A stretch of DNA of 17,410 nt from Promethearchaeota archaeon (GTDB lineage: Archaea; Asgardarchaeota; Lokiarchaeia; Sigynarchaeales; SOKP01): positions 1 through 17,410 of the forward strand of contig WJIN01000124.1 of assembly GCA_014730295.1 (NCBI GenBank). The letters are read 5' to 3'. Below the pieces are notes generated by a model, which was not told the origin of the DNA, made no database searches, and was given only the letters and a program-made list of their open reading frames with translations. The stretch's first letter is position 1; the number at the start of each line of letters is the position of its first letter. Position numbers and translations under genes: made by a program. Shown in pieces: positions 1-7,575 of the stretch.

Positions 1-150
1 AGTCGTAGTCTTGCCAGCGCCATTCGGCCCCACTAAGCCGATTGTCTCTCCTTGCTTCACTTCTAAATTGATGTTATCCACTGCTTTCAAGTTTCCGAAG
101 TGTCTGCTTAGATTTTCAAGTTTGATTATCGTTTCTGAAATTATTTTCAC
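1..150 (-). CDS. ABC transporter ATP-binding protein, N-terminal part (cut by window edge)
   Basis: The first 50 residues of an ABC ATPase are visible; the rest lies beyond the left edge. The translation contains the A-loop region (residues about 17-23, RHFGNLK) and a perfect Walker A motif, GPNGAGKTTT, at residues 41-50. The only possible start is GTG at 150, because the codon just before it in frame is a TAG stop and the next candidate would delete the A-loop region. The gene begins 39 bases after the end of the PadR gene on the same strand, so the two are probably one operon. PadR-ABC pairs commonly control export of drugs or lipids, so this is probably the motor subunit of an exporter. 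The permease is not in view and the substrate cannot be told. Confidence 0.85.
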   Translation of the reverse strand, partial: MKIISETIIKLENLSRHFGNLKAVDNINLEVKQGETIGLVGPNGAGKTTT

Positions 151-189
151 CTAAATTAATTGTTGTTCTCTAAAATTTAATTAATTTGT

Positions 190-735
190 TTATAGATTAT
201 CTAATTCAGTCTCAATATTTTGGAGTATTTCTTCGAGACGCCTTATTCGCATCTTTAAGAATTCTTTCCTTCTTTCTAATAATTTGCGTTTTTCCTCTTC
301 TGACTTGATATCTATCTTACCAAACATCAAAGGTGGATTTATGAATTGCTTTATTTCTACGTTGGGAAAATCTTCTTTTTCTATACCAAATGCGGATATG
401 ATTATAGACCGCATCCCCTTCATCATTTCTCGTTGTTTCTTTATTAAGCTTTTTAATGTTTCTTCGCCTTTAGTTGTTAATTGATATTTTTTCTTAACAC
501 GTTTGCCCTCTTCTTCCTCTTTTACAACTCGAATAAGATTATTTTTACTTAAATCGTCTAAAATTGTATAAATTGTTGAAGGAGGGGGTTTCCACAATCC
601 CAATGTAAGATCTTCGATATCCTTTTTGATTCCATATCCATGTCTTGGATTCTTTTCAAGAACTTTTAGTATAAGGAAGCTAGCAAAACCCTTTCTCATT
701 GCTGCTTCAAATCTTTTCACTTGCGATTCAGGCAT
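190..735 (-). CDS. PadR family transcriptional regulator
   Basis: This is a 181-residue PadR-type repressor. The N-terminal winged helix spans about residues 14-98. It includes the family pattern L-x-V-L-x-x-x-P-x-H-G-Y-x-I, the recognition-helix region PPPSTIYTILDDLSKNNLI, and a wing followed by YQLTTKGEE. The C-terminal end, about 145-181, is rich in Lys, Arg, Glu and Leu and should form the dimerising coiled coil. A longer reading would begin at TTG 747; I prefer ATG 735 because it is the stronger codon and gives the usual N-terminus. No Shine-Dalgarno sequence is visible. The gene lies just upstream of an ABC ATPase gene on the same strand. Repeated half-sites between its TATA box and start suggest that it represses its own operon. 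PadR ligands are usually hydrophobic compounds; the ligand here is unknown. Confidence 0.9.
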   Translation of the reverse strand: MPESQVKRFEAAMRKGFASFLILKVLEKNPRHGYGIKKDIEDLTLGLWKPPPSTIYTILDDLSKNNLIRVVKEEEEGKRVKKKYQLTTKGEETLKSLIKKQREMMKGMRSIIISAFGIEKEDFPNVEIKQFINPPLMFGKIDIKSEEEKRKLLERRKEFLKMRIRRLEEILQNIETELDNL

Positions 736-767
736 TTTTATAATCAAATTATTGAGACAAAGATTTT

Positions 768-832
768 ATTACGATTTTCGACATACGACAATCGTATATC
801 GGTAATCGTATTAGTAATAATAGTTATATAAA
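768..832 (-). promoter_or_regulatory. Promoter and probable PadR operator cluster
   Basis: Read on the minus strand, a TATA box TTTATATAA occupies 832-824, placing transcription start near 800. Just downstream are several related half-sites. A perfect inverted repeat ATACGA-CAA-TCGTAT lies at 783-797, AATCGTAT occurs at both 790-797 and 804-811, and the opposite orientation TACGATT lies at 770-776. The sites overlap the expected transcription start, as expected for a repressor of the padR-ABC operon. Binding by this PadR protein is inferred. Confidence 0.6.
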
Positions 833-1271
833 CTTTCTTAAATAATCCAAAAAATATTAAATCAGTTGCTATAAATTGCTAATTAAGGAAGGAAAGATCT
901 TAAGAAATTACTGTCTAGCTTGATTAAACTGGATTAAAGCTAAGAATAAATAGCATTTTATACCTTATTCCATCCACTGATCATTTTTTAAATAACTAGC
1001 TTAAATTCATAATTTCCTAAATGATATTAGGAAGATAACGGAAATTTTTAGTTTTTCTTGGTATTGAATTCAAAAATTTATGAATAATTAAGACTATACT
1101 TTATTTTTATATTTTCTTTCGAATGTGAATTTATTTCGAGGATTTTGTGTAAAATTTATAAATTAAAATATAATTAGTTTTATTTAACTAAATTGTAATA
1201 ATTTTCTTTATTACAGAATTTAAAACAAAAATTAATCCAATTTTATCGTAAAAACTTTTTAGAAGGTTATT
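833..1271. other. AT-rich intergenic region, no gene seen
   Basis: Between the PadR promoter and the large secreted-protein gene I see no convincing coding or RNA gene. The stretch is very AT-rich. It should hold the promoter of the 1272 gene; a candidate TATA-like element is AATTTATAAAT near 1153-1163, but many similar strings occur, so it cannot be fixed. A weak 6-base inverted repeat (TAGCTT 916-921 and AAGCTA 937-942) is the only structure noticed. AGAAGGT at 1261-1267 is a modest ribosome binding site for the gene at 1272. Confidence 0.5.
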
Positions 1272-4200
1272 ATGAGATTCAATAAAAAATATATCGCAGC
1301 TATTGCTGTGTTATTATTTATATTTAGTGGAATCGTTCCATATATACAAAATTTAATCCCGGCAAATGAAAACAATGAAAACGTCAATCAAGAACTTAAA
1401 ACTAGTTATTGTTTAGTCTCATTGAGTAAAGAATATGCAAATGATAATAACATTAGAATAAAAGCAACTGTAAGAGTAGGTGGTCTTGAAGCGGCATATG
1501 CATTAGGATTATATTTCAAATCAGAATCGTCATCTGGTAAGTGGAGAGATAATGATTATGAACTCTTATTAGGTAAGAATTATGAAATGGTCGCTGATAG
1601 ATGGGGGTGGTGGCCTGATAAAGATATAAATGACGATGAGAGTACTAAATACACGTTTTATTTTAATGTAGATTCAGGAGTGATTGAAAATAATGTACGT
1701 GCTAAACTAATCGTATGGAGAGAAATAGTTGGAGTTCCAGGACATTATAAAATTGGTTCTTTAACGAATATAGATATTCGAGATGATGATACTACACCCC
1801 CAACAGTCGATACTTATTTAATCAAATATGGTGATCCTCATAATGTTTATCCCCTTCAAGAGGATGGAAAATTGAATGATATTTCTTTTATACCTCTAAG
1901 TGAATATTCAACGTGGGGAATACAGATCAATGCTCAAGACGACCAAAATGGAGTGGAATGGGCACCTGTAGATAGTAATCGTTATACTTCATTTACTTCA
2001 GGTACAATAATTGGGTTGGATTACATTTGGTCGCAATTTCCCCCCGATGCTCTGGGATATACGATTAAAGCAAAATTCAGAGATACAGATGGAGATCGGC
2101 CAGGAACGGTGGATAGATCTTCAAATACTTATATACATCTAGCGTTAGATAGAAGAAAATCTTGGACACTTCCATTTTACGGAGATGCTTGTCGAGTTAA
2201 ATTGGAAGCATTAGATCCTCGAGATGGATATAAAGTCTTAATAGAATCAGGAAGCATTCAATTAAGAGACACTGTCTGCTATTCCTTTAAGGAGAATAAG
2301 AAAAAAAATACAGTTGATTTAGATTTATATCTTACTAATACCAAAGATTTTCCCATTAGAACCAAATTATCCTTATTTTCAGAATATCTGATTAATGTAG
2401 ATATAGAGGTAAATACAGATTGTTTATATTCATATAGTCCTGATGGAATAAACCTTTATACTAAAGACGGAAATACGGTATCTCAAAGTTATTTACAAGA
2501 TTTATTCAAAAGTGATACTAATATTGATACAGATGGAACCTATGAATTTTGGATAGAAATCCCTGCTAAAACCATAAAAGAGGTAACCTTTCTGGAAATT
2601 TCTGTAGATAGTTTAGAATTAATCGATGAAGGAAGAGATAAGTTGCTCCATGAACCAGAGTCTTCAATGTATATGTTTGCCTTAATGACAATGATGCAAT
2701 CAGTCAAGGATAATCATATTTCACAAGGATGGGATTGGTCAAATAGAGTAGCTGAAACCTTAGATGTTTCTCAAGAAATCGCTACTTCTTATGAACATTT
2801 AGTGGACCTTTTGGGAATAAAGGACAAAGCAATTGGGTTCTTCCCTATTCATATCATTGTAGAAGAAGCATTTGTAGCACAAGAATCTCCTGTATGGGAG
2901 CCCTTATATACTTGGTGGTGGGATCTTTCTAGGGATTCACCAGGAAAGGATTCAAAACCTCATATTTCAAGAAATTTATTCTCTAGTGATGAATTACATT
3001 TAAATTCCATTTTATCAGTAGATTCAATAGGACCTTGGATACCGGATGAACATTTCGATGAGGGAGGAATTTACGCAGGAATACTATTGATACCAGACAA
3101 AAGCCAATTAGAAGCGTTACAAGCATATTTACAATCAATGTTATTAGGTGGAGCCTTCCTATCCTCCCCGAACCGGATTGAGGATCCAGTAAGAGTACCC
3201 CTAGTAAATTCAATTTTCAAAGCAATTGGGTTTTGTTTACAAACATTTAGTGCCCCTCAATTGTTAAAGGTTGTAAACGGAGAAGACCCCCCGGATTATG
3301 ATTATGGGGAAAAACCAAATTTACAGAAATTAGAATTTCCATATGAAGAATTTCCGGAAATCAATGTTGATGATCCAATAGCAGATAAAGGAAAAGAAAT
3401 TATAGATAAGATTTTAGATTTAGAGCAGAACATGGCAAATACATATGTTTCTTATAACCGATATAGTACAGCCTTCGATGATAATGCCTATGAATATGCG
3501 TTAGAACAATGTAGTTATACTGATGATCTTATTTCAGAAAGGATAGCATTATCTAAGGATTTGGATTACCTAATAAACACATTAATTAATGATGTTGAAG
3601 AGATTTCTGAAGATAAGCTTTTGGAATTTTCAGACGAAGACATGGAAAATATAACATCTTCAAGTTTAGAATTCGATGAGAGATTTATTAATCTAGGTGA
3701 GGAATTTGAATCTATAAGAAATAGCTATGGTTTTGATTTCGATACCACTCAATCGATTCAAAATTGTGTCGAACGACATAACTCAATTGATATTGAAGAT
3801 AAAGAGGGTTTAAATCAAATACTCCCTCATACTCGTTATACCTTTCAAAAAATTGAAAAAACATCGAAAATATTAAAAGAAGAAAACCTAAAAACACATC
3901 AATATGTTGCAACTGAGAAATCTGGAATACCTCCATCAACAGATCCTCTCTATATTAGCAAGATCTCAGAAATAAATACCAAAATGAATAATTTGATGGA
4001 TTTAATAGATACAGGGGACTATTATAATTCGATAATAATTAGCACGGAAATTATGAACGAATCTCTTAGTTTATATAAAGAATCACTTAGAAATGAATTT
4101 TTGGAGTTCTATCAAGCCGCAGAAAATCTTCATAAATTTGCTTTTCAAATGAACCAAATCGAACTCACACTAATAGATGATAATTATAAAACTATTTATA

Positions 4201-5501
4201 ATGGAAAAAGCGTTAGGTTTAAATTTTTAATAAAAAATAATGCTGGCGATGCGTTCACGACAACACAAAATGTAATCAATCCTGTACTAGCTATTTCAAA
4301 TCTCCCAGAATATTGTTCTTTTAAGATTTTTTGTGAAGGTATTGAATTAGAAAAAAATAGTGAAGGGAATTACACTTTATTATTAGAAAGAAATGAGGTA
4401 AAGGAAATTGACCTTGAGATTCAAATCGAACAAAATAGTCCACTAGAATTAAATACTTATACATTTGACTTTGTTGCGGTCGAAAGGGTGTTGGCAAAAG
4501 AAATGTATCATGAAGAAGAAATTAGCATTAAAATTCTTGATGACGATACAACACCCCCCACAGTAACTATTTTAAATGATCAATTTGGTTGGACTGTGGT
4601 AATAAATGATGACGATGGTATAATTGACAGTCACGCTACAGCAACCTATCAAATTCTTCATCAGGAAAATATTATCATCGATTCAGGAGAATTTTTATTG
4701 GAAAACCACAATTATCAATTAGTTTTACCTTTTGAATTAGGAAATTACACACTGAAAATCTTTGCAACCAACAATGATAATGATCGACCTGGGGATCAAG
4801 AGACAATTGAAGTACAAAAAATCAGATTAATATCCATTAGTGATTGTTATAACTTTACAGACATTAAAATTGAAAATCTAAAAAGTTATATCAATGCCAA
4901 TTTATGTGGATTTTTATCATTTTGCTTAAATTTAAAACTTTCTCTTGCTCAAAAGGCATTAAATTTCGCACATTGCCTTATCTTGAGGAATAAAACAACG
5001 AAAGCTCTGATATTGGATAAACTCTCATTGGTTTTCATTCAAATCTGCGAATTTAAAATGGAAATCTTGAGTAAAATTTGTATAATAAACGATACAAATT
5101 CAAGATATATACTTAATGAATTACATTCAATTAGGGACCATGTAACATTATTAATGGGTTATTCAATAGGCACTGAAGAAGCCATATCAATCGCTAAAAT
5201 TCAAGTTAAATTATATGGACTGGTTGACTACATAGATTTAAATTCAGATAATTGCATGGGAAAATACCTCATGAAAAAGATTGATGGTGCTACGAAATCA
5301 CTTGAAATGTCCCTTTTTAAACTCTCTATTGATCTACGCTACTTAAAATTACTTCAGAAATCAATCACACACCTCAATAGCGCAGAATCATTTGTTCATT
5401 ACCTCTTAGACAAAGGATATATTTCAGAAACGTTTGCACTAAATATTTTAGAGATAATTTATCAAGCTAGAGATGATATAAACAATTATATAATTACCTA
5501 A
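1272..5501 (+). CDS. Giant secreted protein with two Ig-like 'DDDTTPP' modules, function unknown
   Basis: This is a 1409-residue protein I do not recognise as a whole. Residues 1-31 form a signal peptide or N-terminal anchor: a basic start (RFNKKY), then a hydrophobic core to about residue 30. No C-terminal membrane segment or sortase-like signal is visible, so it is probably released or tethered by its N-terminus. Two similar beta-rich modules are present. Each opens with DDDTTPPTV (171-179 and 1090-1098) and closes with Y-T-I/L-K followed by an acidic DRPG motif (275-278 and 1171-1174), like Ig or cadherin-type linkers in archaeal surface proteins. About 680-960 is acidic and probably helical. 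Residues 1192-1409 are helical, Leu-rich and hold 7 of the protein's 16 cysteines. The last 60 residues faintly resemble helical C-terminal domains of secreted proteins (inference). ATG 1272 follows AGAAGGT. The gene appears monocistronic. Confidence 0.8.
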   Translation: MRFNKKYIAAIAVLLFIFSGIVPYIQNLIPANENNENVNQELKTSYCLVSLSKEYANDNNIRIKATVRVGGLEAAYALGLYFKSESSSGKWRDNDYELLLGKNYEMVADRWGWWPDKDINDDESTKYTFYFNVDSGVIENNVRAKLIVWREIVGVPGHYKIGSLTNIDIRDDDTTPPTVDTYLIKYGDPHNVYPLQEDGKLNDISFIPLSEYSTWGIQINAQDDQNGVEWAPVDSNRYTSFTSGTIIGLDYIWSQFPPDALGYTIKAKFRDTDGDRPGTVDRSSNTYIHLALDRRKSWTLPFYGDACRVKLEALDPRDGYKVLIESGSIQLRDTVCYSFKENKKKNTVDLDLYLTNTKDFPIRTKLSLFSEYLINVDIEVNTDCLYSYSPDGINLYTKDGNTVSQSYLQDLFKSDTNIDTDGTYEFWIEIPAKTIKEVTFLEISVDSLELIDEGRDKLLHEPESSMYMFALMTMMQSVKDNHISQGWDWSNRVAETLDVSQEIATSYEHLVDLLGIKDKAIGFFPIHIIVEEAFVAQESPVWEPLYTWWWDLSRDSPGKDSKPHISRNLFSSDELHLNSILSVDSIGPWIPDEHFDEGGIYAGILLIPDKSQLEALQAYLQSMLLGGAFLSSPNRIEDPVRVPLVNSIFKAIGFCLQTFSAPQLLKVVNGEDPPDYDYGEKPNLQKLEFPYEEFPEINVDDPIADKGKEIIDKILDLEQNMANTYVSYNRYSTAFDDNAYEYALEQCSYTDDLISERIALSKDLDYLINTLINDVEEISEDKLLEFSDEDMENITSSSLEFDERFINLGEEFESIRNSYGFDFDTTQSIQNCVERHNSIDIEDKEGLNQILPHTRYTFQKIEKTSKILKEENLKTHQYVATEKSGIPPSTDPLYISKISEINTKMNNLMDLIDTGDYYNSIIISTEIMNESLSLYKESLRNEFLEFYQAAENLHKFAFQMNQIELTLIDDNYKTIYNGKSVRFKFLIKNNAGDAFTTTQNVINPVLAISNLPEYCSFKIFCEGIELEKNSEGNYTLLLERNEVKEIDLEIQIEQNSPLELNTYTFDFVAVERVLAKEMYHEEEISIKILDDDTTPPTVTILNDQFGWTVVINDDDGIIDSHATATYQILHQENIIIDSGEFLLENHNYQLVLPFELGNYTLKIFATNNDNDRPGDQETIEVQKIRLISISDCYNFTDIKIENLKSYINANLCGFLSFCLNLKLSLAQKALNFAHCLILRNKTTKALILDKLSLVFIQICEFKMEILSKICIINDTNSRYILNELHSIRDHVTLLMGYSIGTEEAISIAKIQVKLYGLVDYIDLNSDNCMGKYLMKKIDGATKSLEMSLFKLSIDLRYLKLLQKSITHLNSAESFVHYLLDKGYISETFALNILEIIYQARDDINNYIIT

Positions 5502-5518
5502 TTTTTTTTCTTTTTTTT
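5502..5518 (+). terminator. T-run terminator after the giant secreted-protein gene
   Basis: Right after the TAA stop come two runs of eight T split by one C. No hairpin precedes them. This matches the T-run transcription termination used by archaea. Confidence 0.7.
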
Positions 5519-5726
5519 AACTCTTCTTCTATTCAGTTTATTAGATTATTCATATATTCGTTATCAATTGAAATAAACAAGATTTTTAATTGGTATCCGA
5601 GAGATTGGAAAAAGTTTAGATTTTTGAATCACTGGTGAAATTCAAGAAGAATTCTCGATAAAGATTAAGAACTCAAAATAACCCACATTTCGTTTTTTTC
5701 AATTTTTAATAAATATATTTGAATTT

Positions 5727-5767
5727 AGGAGGAGATCTCAATGATAATTTGGACTATTTATTATTAA
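5727..5767 (+). other. Strong Shine-Dalgarno with an 8-codon mini-ORF
   Basis: AGGAGGAGAT at 5727-5736 is the best Shine-Dalgarno match I noticed in the window. It stands 8 bases (counted from GGAGG) before an ATG at 5741. The frame reads MIIWTIYY and stops with TAA at 5765-5767, overlapping the antisense end of dhaL. A TATA-like string AAATATAT lies at about 5711-5718. It could be the surviving start of a lost gene, a tiny peptide gene, or chance. Nothing further downstream is coding on this strand until 7576. Confidence 0.3.
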
Positions 5768-6408
5768 TTCAGTTCATTATTGACAAATATTTCCATAAAA
5801 TAGAGAATTAAATAGGTAGATATGGCACCGGGATCTGCAAACCCAAGAGATCTTTCTCCCAATGATTTTGCTTTTCCCAATTTTGCAACCATCTCTTTAG
5901 TCTGCTCCTTTCCCTCTCTTGCTGACTTGACAGTCTCTTTTATTACTATATTTAGCGATTCTTCCCGTAATTCTTTAGCTTTTTCCGAAGCAGGTTCTAG
6001 TGCATCAACCAACGTCTTATCTCCTAGATGAACCTTACCACGTTTTTTAATTGCTTTAAGGCCATCCGACAATAGGAAGATTAATGCTTCTGTATCGAAC
6101 TCAGTTTTATCTATTAAATTTTTTGCTCCACTTCTGAACCAAGTTCCAAAGATCGCCCCCGCAGCACCTCCTACGGATGTTAAGATGGTCATTCCGATAT
6201 CATTGATCAAATCTCCAATAGAATCGTAATCTTTTATGCTTAATTTATCATGTACTGCTTCAAACCCCCTTGCCATATTAACACCGTGATCTCCATCACC
6301 TATCTTTTTATCTGCTTCAGTTAATTGATCTTTCGAATCGATTATCTTTTCCGCAATATATAGAAACATCTCCTTTGTTTCTGCTACTGAGAGAGTATTT
6401 TTCGGCAT
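5764..6408 (-). CDS. dhaL: Dihydroxyacetone kinase, nucleotide-binding subunit DhaL
   Basis: This 214-residue protein is the DhaL (DAK2) domain, which carries the nucleotide and transfers phosphate to dihydroxyacetone bound on DhaK. The Mg-binding motif GDGDHGVNM is at residues 37-45, with Asp33, Asp38 and Asp40 as the expected metal ligands. Further family motifs are SVGGAAGAIFG (78-88), LGDKTLVDALEPA (128-140) and LGERSLGFADPGA (183-195). Its length matches stand-alone DhaL subunits. The ATG lies 4 bases after the dhaK stop, so the two are translationally coupled. In PTS-type systems DhaL keeps ADP bound and is recharged by DhaM; no DhaM is seen here. The phosphate donor could be ATP directly or a DhaM encoded elsewhere. 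The region before the ATG (GTGATCAA) can act as the ribosome binding site inside the dhaK end. Confidence 0.92.
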   Translation of the reverse strand: MPKNTLSVAETKEMFLYIAEKIIDSKDQLTEADKKIGDGDHGVNMARGFEAVHDKLSIKDYDSIGDLINDIGMTILTSVGGAAGAIFGTWFRSGAKNLIDKTEFDTEALIFLLSDGLKAIKKRGKVHLGDKTLVDALEPASEKAKELREESLNIVIKETVKSAREGKEQTKEMVAKLGKAKSLGERSLGFADPGAISTYLILYFMEIFVNNELN

Positions 6409-6412
6409 TTGA

Positions 6413-7414
6413 TCACATCTTTGTAAATGCTAAAGATTTCGCATCTAAATTGTAATACTTTTTCAATTCCTCATCCAATTTAATAAGTGTAATAGAAAAA
6501 CCGGCCATCTCTTGGGATGTACAATAACTTCCGATGATTGTGTCGTATATCTTGATATCCCTATTATTCAAAATTCCTGCTACTTTGCGATTGACAATAA
6601 ATAGTTCCATCATAGTTGTTGCTCCCAAATTGTTAATAAGAAGACAGACCTCATCACCTTTTTGGTATGGTAAATCCGTTAGTATTTTATCCATCATTTT
6701 TTCCACGAGTACATCTGCACTCATTAGTTTTTCTCTTGATACACCTGGTTCCCCATGAAGCCCCATACCAATTTCTATTTCGTCCTCGGGGAGCGTAAAA
6801 GTTGGTTCTCCGGTCGCAGGAATAGATCCGGCGGATACTGCAACACCCATACTCCTTGTATTATTCCGGGCTTTACAACTTATACGGTAGACCTCATCAA
6901 GATCATCTAACAAAGCAGATGCTGCGCCAGCAATCTTAATAACAAAAAGATCTCCTGCAATTCCTCTTCTTTGTTCCATTTTATCAAGGGGAGCGGATGC
7001 GACATCATCCCATACTCGTACTGTTTTGATTGAGATACCCCTTTCTTCTGCCATCTCTGCGGCAATATCAAAATTCATGTTATCTCCATCGTAGTTTCCG
7101 TAGAGATATATAATCCCATTTCCATGATCTAACTCTTCCGTCGCTTTTAAAATTACGTTTGGGGGCGGTGCTGTAAAGACTTCTCCGCAAGCTGCTGCAT
7201 CTGCGAGATTCTTACCTATGAAACCAGGAAATAGAGGTTCGTGACCACTACCTCCTCCAATGAGTAATCCAATCTTTCCAATAGGGATACGTGATTTGAT
7301 TAAGGCATTAACACCCTCAATTTTCTTAATTTTACCTCCGCTTGCTGCTACGATTCCTTCTATTAATTCTTCAACGACCTTATCTGGATCATTTAATATT
7401 TTTTTTCTAATCAT
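6413..7414 (-). CDS. dhaK: Dihydroxyacetone kinase, substrate-binding subunit DhaK
   Basis: DhaK (DAK1 domain, 333 residues from this start) binds dihydroxyacetone covalently through a histidine and works with DhaL to make dihydroxyacetone phosphate, feeding glycolysis or gluconeogenesis. Visible motifs are GGGSGHEP (53-60), the NYDGDNMNF region (107-115) with the acidic active-site residue, and GMGLHGEPG (216-224), whose His220 is the substrate-binding histidine. The open frame extends back to a GTG at 7465, which would add 17 residues. I choose ATG 7414 because MIRKKILNDPDKVVEE is the usual family N-terminus and His220 then falls at or near its position in characterised enzymes. A TATA-like box TTTATATCA at 7460-7452 gives a short leader. 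The stop overlaps nothing but sits 4 bases from dhaL. It is divergent from the gene at 7576. Confidence 0.93.
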   Translation of the reverse strand: MIRKKILNDPDKVVEELIEGIVAASGGKIKKIEGVNALIKSRIPIGKIGLLIGGGSGHEPLFPGFIGKNLADAAACGEVFTAPPPNVILKATEELDHGNGIIYLYGNYDGDNMNFDIAAEMAEERGISIKTVRVWDDVASAPLDKMEQRRGIAGDLFVIKIAGAASALLDDLDEVYRISCKARNNTRSMGVAVSAGSIPATGEPTFTLPEDEIEIGMGLHGEPGVSREKLMSADVLVEKMMDKILTDLPYQKGDEVCLLINNLGATTMMELFIVNRKVAGILNNRDIKIYDTIIGSYCTSQEMAGFSITLIKLDEELKKYYNLDAKSLAFTKM

Positions 7415-7451
7415 TGTTTCGGCATTAGATTTATTTTCAAATCTTAGGAAT

Positions 7452-7460
7452 TGATATAAA
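7452..7460 (-). promoter_or_regulatory. TATA box for the dhaKL operon
   Basis: TTTATATCA on the minus strand lies about 40 bases before ATG 7414, predicting a leader of roughly 15 bases. This supports the ATG over the upstream GTG at 7465, which the transcript would then lack. Another AT-rich box (TTTATAATA, about 7492-7484) could serve the longer form, so the call is tentative. Confidence 0.4.
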
Positions 7461-7531
7461 TACACTTAACTATTACTCGCAAATATTATAAATCTTCCAT
7501 TTTCCGAGATGAGATTATGAAATATTACTAA

Positions 7532-7570
7532 AAGGTATAAATGGAAGGCAGAGTATTTGTATTAGGAGAA
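7532..7570 (+). promoter_or_regulatory. Promoter and ribosome binding site of the staygreen-photolyase cluster
   Basis: AAAGGTATAAATGG around 7531-7544 looks like an archaeal BRE plus TATA element. TAGGAGAA at 7563-7570 is a good Shine-Dalgarno sequence 7 bases before ATG 7576. The spacing predicts a very short leader. It is the only clear promoter before the four-gene run ending at 11132. Confidence 0.5.
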
Positions 7571-7575
7571 TTATT

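Noticed and set aside
916..942. TAGCTT/AAGCTA inverted repeat, possible small RNA or operator
   Set aside because: Only six pairs with a 15-base loop in AT-rich DNA, with no conserved context or T-run after it.
1141..1271. Various TATA-like strings before the giant secreted-protein gene
   Set aside because: Several equal candidates exist in almost pure A/T sequence, so I could not choose one as the promoter.
2983..3213. 76-codon minus-strand frame inside the giant secreted-protein gene
   Set aside because: It is fully contained in a longer coding frame with signal peptide and domain motifs and has no promoter or start signals of its own.
5822..6031. Open frame on the plus strand within dhaL
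   Set aside because: It is the antisense shadow of DhaL motifs (for example the GERSLGFADPGA region) and has no independent support.
7415..7465. 17-residue N-terminal extension of DhaK from GTG 7465
   Set aside because: It is not part of the normal family N-terminus, it overlaps the TATA-like box, and the catalytic His is at the expected number only from ATG 7414.
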